Shown here: one piece after another, positions 45,901 through 58,440 of the stretch
Position numbering within the stretch: the stretch's first letter is position 1
How the letters are laid out: each line of letters opens with the position of its first letter
Assembly (NCBI GenBank): GCA_947650285.1
Contig: CANTFL010001429.1
Span: 434,001 to 498,000, forward strand
Direction: 5' to 3'
From: Hyaloperonospora brassicae
Taxonomy: Eukaryota > Oomycota > Peronosporomycetes > Peronosporales > Peronosporaceae
DNA length: 64,000 nt
Made by a program: the position numbers and the translations under genes
The notes under the pieces: model-generated
What the model was told of the DNA's origin: nothing
Databases searched by the model: none
The model's input: the letters and a program-made list of their open reading frames with translations, nothing else

Positions 45901-48900
45901 TTCTTTTATAAATTGCATGTGCGAACGAATAAATAAACTAAGTCTATATGTTATAACTGTAGCTATTGCTTTATCGTTAACTGATCATAAGCTTGAAAGA
46001 ATGTTCACTATGAATGTCATGGAAATATGCATTTTATTCAATTTGATGCTTCATTTTTAGATACAACTTAGACAAGAACATCAAGAATCGTATGCTTTAA
46101 TTATTAAAAATATCTTAAACGAGATAACGCGTTGCAAAATAAGCGTTTATGACACAACTTTTAGTCCGATAATTCATACGATAAATTGAAGAGTGCAGTC
46201 GTACTTCTAGCTAAACGTAGCAACCGCCATTTTAATTCGATGTGCAAATCAAAGATCTTCATTCTTCTTCTTGATCATCATTTCAGATTCATGGTTTACG
46301 AACAACAACTGTAATCCGTTTTCTTGATAATCATTTAAAATGATTCTTTGTCCGTTTGTTTTTCTTAAGCGATCACAGCCAGAAGATAAGCTCGAACGGT
46401 GTGTTTCATAATATTCAAACTTTAAGGCCTACCGATAAAACTTGTATCCAATTAAAACAATTGAGCAATATATTCTATTATGCAATTCATGTTTCGTTCG
46501 AATAAAGCACCATTGCAAGTGTCGAACTTTTATTAGTCCATAGATATCTGATGCCGGGCAAATGCTGAGCATGTTCACAAAATTAAAAATTGTTTGATAA
46601 TAACTAGTGTCGAGATTGCGTCAATTGTTGGCTAGTGAGGGTTACGCCATTAGAATCTCGGTCCATCTCTACTTTTTTGTACAATTTTAATTATAGGCGT
46701 CTTACACCATAGACACCTGTACTTAAAAGATAATTAAGGTATACCTTTTTTTCCGCGAACAGAATTACTCTAGTAGAATAAAACTTTACTATCATAATCA
46801 CGCGCCGAAGTTAACCTTATCGTACTTTAATTCGATTAGGTTAATAAGGCATAATAAGTGCCTAAGCCGGTTGTACCAATTACGCGATCAATGATTAAAA
46901 GACTACGGTGAAACTATTATATTATTATAAGCAAATCTATGAAGCGTGGCGAAAAATGCCCCACTAACAAAGCCAATAATCGCTCCTCATTTTGCATAAT
47001 TAGCATTTATAAAAAAAAGTGGCGTATCAGATAGATAATTGTCCTGGAAGGGGGTGCACTGCTTCACTTTAGAATTATTTAAAAGCGCAATTGGCGGAAT
47101 GCCAACACAAAAACGCTGCTAAAAATAAAAAAGTATTTTAATGTATATGAACAAACACTTTTAATTCCCACCATCTTTATAAAACCGACTAAGAAATTTT
47201 TAACTTGACTTGAACATCATTTAACTTATTCCATATTCCACGATTTGTTGGTGCGAGTACGTTGCCATGGCACCATTATTAACGATTAATTTACCTCTTA
47301 CGATGCGAAAACATTCCGCCATTTACGATGGGGAGCCGTTGCTTGTTCTACAAATTTACGATTTCTTCCGAAGGTGATCGTTAGTAACGTCCCTACATAT
47401 TTATAAAACGCTCGTTACGCACTCTCGAAGATTTCAACTTAATCATTTATGCTAAAACCTCTCTACGTGATGAGGAGGGATCATGTCATAAAACCAATAT
47501 ATCATTTCTACAAAGTATATATATATTTTCCTTACTTTCAACTATGACTTGTAATGCCTCTTCAATCTATTGAAAGCCCGTCAAGATAACCTGACACATT
47601 TAGGAGAGGAGGATCGGAAAATATCGTGAGAAATGTACTGAAGAAGGGTGAAGCTGGTACCCGGACTAGGTACAGATTTCTGATGGGTGGATCACGGCTG
47701 GCGGATTCGATCTGAGAGTTTTGGACCCGAGATGGAATCCGATCGAAGAGGGATACGATCCAGGGTAAGGTCCCATCTAAAATCCGATCCGTCTTAAAAA
47801 CTGACCTTGGTTGGAACCAGGGGTATACATTTGTCAAGGAGCCTACGAGATACGAGAGACATAGTAACTAAAGGAGTGTAGGACGTACGAGAGACAGAGG
47901 GACGGCACGTGACAAGTGATTTTGCGTCAAAAAGCTAGGTCGTAGATTTCTCAATTTGATCGACCAACATATGATAGATTTCAATTTACTTGAACAACAC
48001 GCGTCGTCACTTCCGGGATGTAATTTTGGCCACCCGACATTAGAACAAGTTTTACCGCTTGGCCATGCAATTATTGCACCTGAAATGTTTGACCAGGTGC
48101 GTTTAGGACTTTCACGAACATCAATATAAGTGCAATAGGGCTCATCAATAAAACAAAGGTGATCAAGGTCGTGAGTCAGCTCAAGTGGTCGAAAGATCAA
48201 GCTGATCAAGATATACACATTGGACAAGGAGATACAATTGTGATCTACTTATCTCATATCGATTAACCACAAGTGTACTGTTATTGTGTAAAGATCATTC
48301 GACGATAACTCCTGTCCCAAACACAGACAAGTATACCATCGACATGAAACCACCGAGAAGCGTGCAGCTCTCTATCATATGTTTCATAAGGCAATAATAA
48401 ATCTTGTACGTTAAGGAAATGACCTTTTCGATATTCGGTCGTCTAAAGGACAGTTGACAGAGGGGAACACATCAGCGGTTTTGTGATTCTCGCTCCACGA
48501 GAAGATCATTTAATTCGATCAATCAGTTGAAGCTGATGATAGAGGTTCTCCTGTTCTCTAATAGTATCGTAACGAATTTTGTTCCTATGAAGGTGGTCTG
48601 ACGTTTAAACCGCGCAAGCCTTTTCGCAACAAACACCTTTCATAAAAATGTGAGCGGATTTCAAATCTTTCTTTAACGACTATTTCAATTCAATTACAAT
48701 AATATTAATTTTAGACACTTATTCCAGTCCACTGGCATTGTATTTACCATCATTGGATAGCTACTACATCTCATGTACTAATGCTTGCTGGTAATGGCCT
48801 CGTCCGACAGGTGTACGATGAATGGCCAATAATTTCGAATAGAGGTCGACAAACGAACGCTAAATGCAAATGTAAGAAAAATATCATGGATGTGAACATT

Positions 48901-51900
48901 CATGCATCTCAACAAAAATTCGTGCAGTCTTATACGCTCCAATTAAAAGGGAATTCTCCATTAGACAATTTCATGTCGTCATTACAACGCTTAAAATTTT
49001 CGATTTGTACAAGAAGTGATCTAAGAAACTTATAGGACAATCGGTGAAATCTTTATTGCGCGCATGCTTAAGTACGTTCATAAAGTTGCTTCTAGCTGCA
49101 ATATATGTCAAGATAGAATTTACATTCGACTTTGGTTGATTAGCGATGAACGCATCCTACGCTATGGCCTACCTGTGACATGCACGTTTACGGTTCTTTT
49201 AAAATCACTGACGTTTTATAAAAACAATGCTAAATTATTTACGCTTAGTTTAATAGCCTATAGCAATCACCATAAAGAGATAAAGCATTTATGTATTCAA
49301 CGAAAAATTCGATTAATGATGAATTTCATTGATAAGCTTCAGTATCTAGCCACGATGGCAGAATCGCCTTTTTTATGGCTTATTACGAAAATATTTGCGG
49401 TCATTCTCTAGAATGTGTTTTGTCAACAATATGTTAGTTTTGTGGTGAAGCAATATTTTGAACACAGCGATCCTAAAGGCCGACAATTGGAGAGACAAGA
49501 ATCCTCACACTGGAGTATAGCCTACTCAAAAGGAGTTCTTTGAAGTCAGAATAATCGGTGAAGAAGAATAAGCAACTGGACCAAGTAACGGGACAATTGC
49601 GGCAAGGGCACCACTTAAGTTGTGCTGAAAGAAATGGACCTCAGACCCTTAAGGAGAGTTCTGGGCTCTTAAGATGGACCTCGGGTCCCTCAAAGTTTAC
49701 CTCGGATCCTTCTATAATAAGTTCTAAATGGACAGTTAAATTGGCAATCACGTAAAAGGGTACGATAGACTAATTGAAAGATTGACTAGAAAGGAATTTA
49801 ATTCTTCTAAATTAAAAAATTTAAACGATACCGACATGCATAATTATCCTGTTACGCTTTCCTGGCTGTTCAGGGAAAGCGATTTAGTATGGGTCCATCG
49901 TTTAAAAAAGCTATGTAATAAAATCAGGTCGAAGTGAGACCCCAGGAATAACTTGACATGTAGGTATGTCTCAAGTAGCAACTCCCCCAGATATGCTTTT
50001 GGAAGCAATCTCCTGACGCATTCGTCATGAATACATGCAAAAGCTACGTCTTTTAAACACCTTAAACAACAAGAAAGGCCAGAAGCGCTGAGATTCCTGT
50101 TTTTTTTATTGTAGGTCCTTACTCGACCGGGTCAATCGAGTGGCCACCTACTGGTCCACCGAGTTCAACATATCCACTCGTAGCCCAAGGTCTATAACTT
50201 TAAAGGCAAAGATCCCCTTCTTCACCACGTATACCAAAGAGTGCGATCCGCCAGCAGACGTATACATGAGGTGAGTCATGTCCATTCGCGGCGTCTTAGC
50301 ACTCCCTCTTTAAGTTACCAGTACAGCAAAGTAAGTAGTTTGGAGGCTCATCTCACATTTTGGAGGCCACCAAACCAAAATCTATTGATCGTCACGATCT
50401 TGTTGATCGCTTTGATTTCGGTGACCCCGTCTTAAGCCACCACAAACATCGATTTTGTTTTCGACGAAGCCGTCTACTCACGTCGTGCAGACGGGACCGC
50501 GATCTTCTTTATATGGTATAAGTCATTTGACCTGTGACAACCCCCGAACATTTCTATGTTCAGTTTTTCTTGTCCATTACTACCAATTCGAAACTTCTAA
50601 GTTTTTACCTCCATAATATTAGCTTTACTAAAAGCTCATAAAAGTGACTTGAGCTGAAGCCTACATCTGAATACCTAGAAATGTTTACATTAAAATTCAG
50701 GTCAGTATAGCTCAACAGGCTGCGATCCATGCGTCATTTTCAATTTCGGTGCGCGCTGCATGACCGCGTGATCTTACAGCGATTGCCTTTTGAGGATGCT
50801 AAGTCCAGCAATCTGATGTTGAATAATGTTTCTTGGTTTATATACACATTATCTAATGCTGCATGCATCGGTGCCGACAATCTCTACAAAGTCATTGTTG
50901 CTCAATGCATGGCTTCTTAACCATGCTATGAGAATCGATGGGGGGTTGGTCACGACAAACAAGTCAAATTCTTTATCAACGTGATTTGAAGATGGTCAAT
51001 GAATCATCAACAAGCTGTCACTCAGTCAATAAATTGGCTTATATGTAAAAGGGTTATGCGACGGGTTTTCCCACCCCGGAATGGGATACCTCATTACATT
51101 CAATCGACGTTAGATTGCGTAAACCAATTGATCATACCAATAAACAACATTTCACGATATTGCATACCAAAAGTGTATATTGACTTGGTACTACCAGCGA
51201 ATTATATTGTAGACACTGTGCCACAAGTCATATAATTACAGGTAATTGCGTTTACCTTTTTGACCTTAAACACGGTTGTCCGCGTGCTGTTAGCGGGTAT
51301 TACATCTTTATCGGAGGTCGTACTTTATATAATCAAGGAAGCTCGAATAAATTATTTGACTATGAAAAAAAATTAATTCGTTCTACTTTTTCTTCTCCTG
51401 ATCGTATTCATTAAGGAAGGGTAGCCTTTCTCTCCACGTACATCATACGTATCTAGTTGCACCGCCTGCTTACACTGTGTAAGTGTACGTGACTTTACAT
51501 CGGGGTAACAGATTTGGTACCCCTTTTGAGCAAACATAGTAAAAGTCCCTATTTTCACAAGTCAGCACAGTAGCGAGTATGTACACGAGACGCTAAAACA
51601 TGTCGAGCGACCCTAAAAACACGTATAAGATTGACTATGGCGTTTACAAAGTACGGCATGTTACCACGTGTCAATATTTCCACACAGTAAGAAAATAATT
51701 CTGATCGTATTTTTAGGTTGAGGTACACGCGCCTTTTAAATTGTAACATATATGCGCATAGCCAAAAATTTAATAAATCTTGGGCTCAGTAGGCTATAAC
51801 TTTTATCAGATTTGAACTCCATACGTTCAATTGTGCTGAATAACCGATAAGGGTCGTGTAATCATTGGTTCCTCTTTGATGACAACTCTCTTACTCTTCA

Positions 51901-52098
51901 TTGTGGGAAAACGAAGCAAGTGGCTTGTTGAGCCCTAACTCTTCCTCTGGATTATATTTCGAGTAGCTCTGGTACAAAAGTATCGAGAGTATGTTCACCA
52001 GAAACACTTAAACTGTCATTTTTGGTGTAAACGGGCACTAGGAGATGCGTACTGATAGACAATATGAACAAATTCTCACATGCAACAGAGTTCGTCAG
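42922..52098. other. AT-rich gene-poor stretch
   Basis: No recognisable gene over 9 kb. Slightly less AT-rich islands occur at 47560-48230 (plus reading near 47970-48130, with LEQHASSLPGCNFGHPTLEQ and LGHAIIAPEMFDQVRLGLSR) and at 49560-49740, where ATGGACCTC and GGGTCC recur. Minus frames at 51373-51749 overlap head to tail (ending LTQCKQAVQLDTYDVRGEKG). None shows a family motif. Confidence 0.5.
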
Positions 52099-52547
52099 TG
52101 TATTGGGGCACGCCCTGTTTCAATTCTACTCAGGTTGTGTGCACCCGACGTCACGTACACTTGGCGTGAGGAAGCGTAGCGAAGTAGGCAGAACTACAAA
52201 GCTCTGTATAAGGGGAAAATGTTGAACTGTATTGAATATTGTCATGTTTTCTAAATAAACCATCGGTTGTCTCGAGCTCATTATATTACATTACAATCCC
52301 CTATGTAACTTTCTTGCTCACCACCCATTGCGCGCGTCCAGGAGCGATTGGTCGTTAATCTGGTTGATGTACCGTGAACATCAACCATCGGGTGGATCAA
52401 CCCATCAAATAAATATTGCTCTCGTGGGTGATATTCATATAACCTTACTTCTTACGAATAATGTCGATTGGACAGTATCTTTTAAAGAAGATGTTCAGAA
52501 TTGATAACAAAATATCAATATTTATGTAACGGGCTCAGCCCGTTTCA
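52099..52547 (-). repeat. 3' LTR of family-H copy 3 (449 bp)
   Basis: In plus coordinates it runs from TGTATTGGGGCACGCC to GGGCTCAGCCCGTTTCA. Shares CTCACCACCCATTGCGCGCG and the GGTTGATGT/ACATCAACC hairpin (52362-52386) with the 59775 LTR. Confidence 0.8.
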
Positions 52548-52559
52548 TCCCCCCTCAAC
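52548..52559 (-). other. Polypurine tract, family-H copy 3
   Basis: Plus strand TCCCCCCCTCAAC region, purine-only on the minus strand apart from one T, abutting the LTR. It fixes the element's direction as minus. Confidence 0.7.
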
Positions 52560-52690
52560 TTTCAGTCACTATAGTAATTGACTTGATTGGTCGGTGAAAA
52601 GTGACCACCGTTGAGTCGTCCTGTGGGAAAGGTAGCACTTGTTGGTTCTGCGCAACGTATTCATCCTTTCAGCGCATGACGAGTTCGTCC

Positions 52691-54270
52691 ATGCGCTGCG
52701 TGAACAAGGCCGCTGGTGAGCGACTGCACGGATGCGTGCAGACGGAGAACAAGACGGACAAGATTCAGCAGCAGGTGTTTATCCGCCTACTGTTGCTAAA
52801 AATAAGCCTGCAACTCCCGTAGTTGCAAGTGCACGTGGTCATACCCGTGCTGATTCATTATCCGCAGGGTCTGCTGCGGGTGGTAGTCCCATGGACCATG
52901 GCTTCGGCATAGACGTGGTCTATTAAATCGAGTCGGACGGTGCGTCCGACTCGAAATCGTCTGTGAATCCCGACCGGAAGTTCGCGTAAGCGAAGACTGC
53001 TGCGCCTCGCGTCAGGCTTGACAAAGAGCTGCTGTACGATGTATCTGGTTCATTCAACTGGTTCGAGAACTAGCCATAGCCGTGATCGTGGTACTATTTT
53101 CATGGGCACCACGCAAGAGAAGCAGGATCGTGATGCTATTTGATCTGCTCCTGAACGCAAGCCATGGATACCGTATTTGAGAGAGCAGAGAGAGTGGTAC
53201 GGTCATACCACTGGGGGCTGTCAAATCGCACTCTTTGACTTATCAATTCACTATAGTCTTGATGTCAGTGCGAAGTATTATCGCACTGGTCATGATTTTT
53301 ACATCGATGTCTTTTTCAGACATCGATAATTCCACTTTAACAAGAAAAAGGACCCGCACTCGTGGGTGCAGGCGTGGAACGCATATATCTCCAACATTTT
53401 TACTGTTGGTCGACGTTCTTGGCTGGACAAACTTGGTGCTGTTTGCAGCAATTCTGAACAGAAGTCGCATGTCAGTGCACGGTATAAATTGCACCGATTA
53501 TCTCGAGATACAGGTTAAACTTGCCTTTCGTGGGGAGAGAAGTATCTGAGTTGTGTTGACAACTCAGTTCGCACCCCTAAGGAGGCGTAACTCCTTAATC
53601 ATCCCCACAGGAGGGCGCGCATCTCGTCTGACATGCGCGAACGATTTGGCATTTTTAATCCCTTTACATCTGCGGCTATCGTTCGTACGACGATGGCCCT
53701 CCACCCACAAAGGGTGTGTCTCGTTGTACAGCTCGACGGGACCGGCCACATCCATCATCAGCTAGAAGCGAGTCTATTAACTGTTCCAGGAGGGTGGATC
53801 CCCCGCCACTGAACTAAGTTACTCGTCCTTGATCCTAAATCGTCACGTAGGTTCAAGATACGCTCGACAAGGAAGCTTTGACCTCCATGTGAGTCCGGCA
53901 AAGGATGTGGCGGAAAGAGAAAGACCTCCTCTAAGTCGTTCTGCTCACCATCTTGATCCTTGCGAAATGGATCGCGCAATCGTTGAATTGCGCGATGATA
54001 TGGAGCACGAGAGGGACAGGCATTACGCTCTGGCTAATTCTTTGAGGAAGCATTGCAAAGACTGCGAGAACTACCGTGCGAAGGACCGTGCTGAGTATGA
54101 AGTCGCGCAGCTGCAGGCCGATCTCGATGTCCGCTCCCTCGTGGGTGAGCTGGCGCCAGATTGCGATGAATAATTTCGTACAACCGGACAGATCTCTGAT
54201 GTGCGCGTCCCGGTTGAACGTCTGGTGCATGAACGCAAGAACCTGATGGAGGTTCTTGCAGTAAGGCTAT
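52691..54270 (+). pseudogene. Family-H antisense ORF, copy 3
   Basis: MRCVNKAA-like start, then ADGEQDGQDSAAGVYPP, HGFGIDVVY-stop-IESDGASDSKSS, GTTQEKQDRDAI, DVSAKYYRTGHDFYIDVFF, VQAWNAYISNIFTVG and CVDNSVRTPKEA: the same block order as copies 1, 2 and 4. From about 53930 a second open stretch encodes a charged helix predicted as coiled coil (MDRAIVELRDDMEHERDRHY, LANSLRKHCKDCENYRAKDR, EYEVAQLQADLDVRSLVGEL), which lies opposite the pol segment between the chromodomain and the integrase GPF end. Its charge pattern suggests this strand was once coding there too. At least five stops. Function unknown. Confidence 0.6.
53758..53979 (-). pseudogene. Chromodomain, family-H copy 3
   Basis: PLPDSHGGQSFLVERILNLR, DDLGSRTSNLVQWRGIHPPG. 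Strongly chromodomain-like (FLVE+IL..R...G...+LV+WRGY.P). The copy 4 equivalent is at 63838-64000 and the copy 2 equivalent at 38905-39076. The end is mutated before the usual SWEP. Confidence 0.8.
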
Positions 54271-54272
54271 CT

Positions 54273-55776
54273 TCATCGTAAGAAGAGAATTTTACTGACA
54301 GTACGGGTGAAGCGCCTCACGTAGAACGTAGGGCGCGTGCGCATCGTACGTGGCAACTCGATCGCGTATGCCTTACCCTCTCGGCTCAGCACACGAAAGG
54401 GAGCAATATAATTGGGCGATATTTTACTGCTGCCCGCGTTAGTCACTAAGTGTCTAGGAAGGTTTACCGTGGATAGTATGTCGCCTTCGACAAATGTATG
54501 TACATTTGCCCTTCCATTCTTGTCATCGTTCCGTTTCTGACAGTCCACCGCATAAGCGATGGAATCCTGTACGAAACGGACCACTGCTTTGCAAGCCAGT
54601 AGATATCCTTCTGCTAAATCGGCTTTATTTTGTTCAGTTCGCCTTGTGCGAACCGCAGAAAGAAAGCCTTCCTCTTTCTGTTCATCAGCGAGGATGGTGT
54701 CATCCTAGCTAAGATAGTCGTATACAATGATGAATATACCAGCATCGTCATCATCATCTGAGTCAATAATAGCGTCGTCGCTATTATTGAGGTGATCTTC
54801 TTCGTCTATGTCGACCTGATCGACATCGGCATCGTACGTGACGACGCTAGCGTCGACACGTGATGAGCAAGAGTCAAAATGGTTTTTGCTCGAGCCAGTA
54901 CCTCCCCACCTTTATCAAAGAGTCACACTTGAAAACGGTGGACAGACGTGGATGGCGCAAGCCATTCACGAAAAACGGTGTGTGTTGCGCTGATGCATGC
55001 ACCGAATTATTGATGGCGAATTCCACCATGGGCAGGAATTCGCTTCAATTCAAAAATGAGTGGACGCATCCTGGAAGTATCTCTTCGAGGACACGATTAG
55101 CACGTTCTGTTAACCATCTGTTTCGGGATGGTCAGAAGTAGACATCTTTATCCGTGTTTTGAGTGAACGGAATACGGTTTGCCAAAACATCTTCGTGAAA
55201 CAAGGATCACGGTCGGATACGAGTTCACGGGTCAACCCGTGAAGACAAAAAATCGTGTCGATATAGACACGAGTACACCCGTGTGCTGTGATCGACTCAA
55301 GTAAAGCAGCAAGATGGACCATTTTGCTGAAGCGTTCCACAAAGACAAGAATACCATTATATTGCGAGCGTCTTCGGGGAAACAAAAGACGAAGTCCATT
55401 GAAACGGAATGCCATTACTCTGCTGGGACCGGTAGAGGCTGTAAAGGTGCAAGGTAAGAAGTACTGGGATTCACCCGTTGACAGACCTCGCAAGCACATA
55501 TGTACTTGCGGACAAACTGATACTGGCGGGGCCAGTAAAATTCACGACTTACAATAAGGTAAGTCTTTTCCCTTTCAGGATGATTACTAGCTGGCGCATC
55601 GTGGCACTCGTACATAATACGCAAGCGCAAGTTTTTATGAGCTTAAACGACGACAAGAGGCGTGTCGCCGTCAACGACTGTATATTACAGCAGGCCATTG
55701 CGAGTCGTGTACAGATCCATAGAGGAACGGTAAAGAGCCGACAAATCTGACAAGGATTTCCGGGATACGTTCGCAA
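54273..55776 (-). pseudogene. Integrase, family-H copy 3
   Basis: Zinc module with H, H, C, C all present (YECHDAPASNHPEREKTYL, YICACEVCQRV). The core has ILVFVERFSKMVHLA, where the first catalytic Asp is Glu, then RELVSDRDPCF (second Asp), STSDHPETDG, and after a frame break near 55110 ERANRVLEEI (the Glu) and EFLPMVEFAINNSVHAS. The C-terminal part at 54273-54584 has VRFVQDSIAYAV, NLPRHLVTNAGSSKISPNYI, PFRVLSREGKAYAIELPR, the GPF-type module. Integrase inserts the cDNA. Asp-to-Glu would be expected to abolish or greatly lower activity. Confidence 0.85.
54763..54790. repeat. Perfect 12-bp hairpin between pol and downstream integrase segments
   Basis: TCAATAATAGCG, loop TCGT, CGCTATTATTGA. 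The longest perfect short-loop stem found in copy 3, and one of many in this element. Confidence 0.85.
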
Positions 55777-56392
55777 GATAACCCATCAAACGGAAAAGAT
55801 TCGTGTCTCCTGCGTATGCTTTCCACACGTCGTCCAGTAAAGGCGACGACGGCACACTGATGGACAATGTCGCAACAGTGGGCAAAGCCTCACTGTTGAC
55901 TCGGGACATTGGATCGAAGTCCGGCCGACGTGATAACGCATCAATGACGACATTGAGTCGTCCTGGCTTGTACTCCACGGAGAAGTTATACTCCGAGAAG
56001 AAGGACATCCACCTCGCCATCCTTTGCGAGAGGTGTGGGCTGTTTACGGCCGTGCGTAGTGACGCATGGTCCGTATAGACTGTGAACGGCCTATCTCCCA
56101 GGAGATAGACGCGAAACTTAGTCAGTGCATACGTCGTGGAAAAAAGTTCCTTGTCATGCACTGGGTAGTTGCGTTCTGCTGGTTGCAGCTGACGCGATTG
56201 ATAACAGACGACGCGCTCTGCGCCGTCTTTGTTAAATTGCATCAACGCACAGCCGATTGCAAAATCGCTGGCGTCACAGACCTCATGAAATGTTCTTTCT
56301 TGATCTTCAATCGCCAAGATCGGCGATTGCATCAAGCTTTTTTTGATACGTTCAAAGGAACGCTGGCAGTCAGCGCTCCATGACCACTTCAC
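55685..56392 (-). pseudogene. RNase H and connection, family-H copy 3 (open 235 codons)
   Basis: All four acidic residues are present: HEVCDASDFAIG (Asp), PVHDKELFSTTYAL (Glu), TVYTDHASLRTA (Asp), RLNVVIDALSRRPD (Asp). The open frame continues through a Ser/Pro-rich linker towards the integrase zinc module. This is the family's first and only RNase H; no second copy as in elements A-C. Intact over its own length, but detached from RT by a frame change near 56390. Confidence 0.88.
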
Positions 56393-57330
56393 ATTTTTTG
56401 AGTAACCAAGAAAGATGAACAGTCATCTCGGCGTAGTTGCGCGAGTATTTGTGCAAGTACGCCACTAGACCATGGTACTTACGAAGTCCCTTTACATCGA
56501 CTGGGACTAGACAGTCGGTGATCGCTTTGATCTTTTCGGGATCAGGGCGTACGCCGTGTTTACCCACGATGCACCCAAGAAGTGGTTATTCGCTAGCGGC
56601 GAATATACACTTCTTGAGATTGGCATACAACTTATGCGTACGCAAAGGTTGAAGAACCTGACGAACGTGAGTTATATGAACTTGAACGTCCGTCTTTCCG
56701 TCCATAGTCCGACGATGGACGAACACATCGTCGAAGTAACTCGGTGCGAAATCACGCACCGGTCTCAACAGATTTGTAACACATCTGTTAAATGTTGCAG
56801 GGGAGTTATCCATCCCCTATGGCATCACTAGACACCCCCACAGAATACCGCTGGGTTGCTCACTGCTGTGTACGGGATGTCCCGTTCACGCATGAAGATC
56901 TGATATAATCCATCCATCAGATCCATGGACGAGAAGATGGTACTCTTTGACATACCATCTATGATGACGTCCTTTCTCGGAATCGGCGTCTGAGCCGGTA
57001 CCGTTGCAGCATTCAATTTTGTGGAATGCGTGCACTATACGCCATCCTCCTGTGGCCTTTCGCACACAGAAGGTCGGAGAGCTGTGAGGGGATGTCGATT
57101 CTCTCACATGGCCCGCAGTGAAGCTATCGGCAAAGAACTTGTCGATCGCTATCACTTGTTCACGAGGCAGTGGCCACTGCTTCATGACACAGTACTTCGA
57201 TCCCAGTTTGAGCTTGATCTCGTGTCAAGTGCCTTTGTCCGTAGGCAACTCGCACGGTACGGTTCAGGGAATACATCCTTTAATTCGACCAAATCCTTGT
57301 ACAAAGGATTTGCCTCAAGTGACTTCCCGG
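56370..57330 (-). pseudogene. Reverse transcriptase, family-H copy 3
   Basis: Blocks spread over four frames: KQWPLPREQVIAIDKFFADS, HSSPTFCVRKATGGWRIVHA (fingers), PAQTPIPRKDVIIDGMSKST, IFSSMDLMDGLYQIFM (first catalytic Asp), NSPATFNRCVTNLLRPVRDF, APSYFDDVFVH (catalytic YFDD), HKLYANLKKCIFAASE (thumb start), GKHGVRPDPEKIKAI, YLHKYSRNYAE. All three catalytic aspartates are kept, so decay came through small indels rather than loss of the active site. Confidence 0.88.
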
Positions 57331-58440
57331 GATTTAGACTCATATCTCTCAATCCGAGTCTTCTCATCGGTGATACTTTCGCCCATTGATGGGCTGCCGA
57401 AAATCCGTTTGCCCTCAGCTAATCCTGTTGCCGATCGAATATCGGTCACATACTCATCCTCCGCGACGAGTACACAGATCTGCTTGACCTTGCAACTACG
57501 AAGATCACGCAAGAACCGTTTCGGTTCTAGCGTTGGCAACTGAGTTATGTCCGAAGTTAACTTCGGAGGCACAATCAGATCAATCGTGTAAGCGCCTACG
57601 CTTGATCCGTCATTAACCAAGACGTTCAACGTCTCGGTTACTTCCTGGGAACTTCGTTCCCACAGGTTGCTGAAGGCCTAATCCTTCAGCAAGTGACTCT
57701 TGGGGAATTCCTTCCTCAAGTACGTGGGGACTTATTCCTTCGACATCTTCTGACTGTGGCTGTGCAACCACAGTCAGGGACCGATCCTCTACGGTCGACT
57801 CTCCAGTCGACATAGGATTTCCGTGTTGCCCTTTGGAGGCAACAGGTTTCTTCTGTATAAGATGCTGCCCGCTAGACATACATCCATGTCCCGGTCCACT
57901 CGACTTATTCGAGTGGTGGACCTTCGGCGCTGCCAGTAGGTCTGTACAGCCGCCGGGAGCTTGCTCCACAGTGTAGTGATCAACTACACTGTGATCTTGT
58001 GCAGTCGTGCTAACGACCGAGCCGCAAGTGAGGCCATTGCACTCACTCGCAGAACATCCACACGCTTGTGGACGCTCCAAGATGTTCATCAGATGGCCAT
58101 CTGATAAATAAGTGGCAAGCATCTTCACGGATCGATGCTGCCAGCTCACCCTTGGCTCGTACTTTCTCAGCCAAGGTTTTCCCAGGATGACAATAAATTT
58201 GTCATCCAGATCCAGTACGATGAAGTCATCATCGTACTGTTCGCCCTCTAACGTGTAGTGGATTTCGACTACGCGTTTCTCAACGGTAATCGATGCGCCT
58301 GTAGCAAGGCGCACCGTCATTCTCATTAGAGGAATGTCGCGCTCAACGAACTTGATCCTACGATCGTCTAGTGACCGGAACAAACAAAGTTGTTCGACGC
58401 CCCACAGTAAATAGAGCACGAAGAGACATTTTGTTTGTCC
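57315..58440 (-). pseudogene. Retropepsin and protease-RT spacer, family-H copy 3
   Basis: After the nucleocapsid the frame reads SLRALFTV, while the neighbouring frame reads YCGASNNFV. A one-base loss at the active site has removed the Asp of the usual DCGAS/DSGAS and shifted the frame. The 268-codon frame 57613-58419 then carries the body (DDRRIKFVERDIPLMRMTV, HYTLEGEQYDDDFIVLDLDD, FIVILGKPWLRKYEPRVSWQ) and a Cys/Gly-rich spacer (QACGCSASECNGLTCG). Protease would cleave Gag-Pol. The spacer continues to 57315. Confidence 0.8.

Noticed and set aside
49558..49755. Short tandem repeat of ATGGACCTCGGGTCC
   Set aside because: Only two or three imperfect, irregularly spaced copies; not a convincing array.
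53931..54230. 99-codon hydrophobic minus-strand frame
   Set aside because: Opposite strand of a charged coiled-coil stretch; hydrophobic runs are what such a strand gives by complement. It is in the pol direction but matches nothing in integrase.
57118..57543. 141-codon plus-strand frame
   Set aside because: Antisense shadow of the RT/spacer of family-H copy 3, no conservation in other copies.
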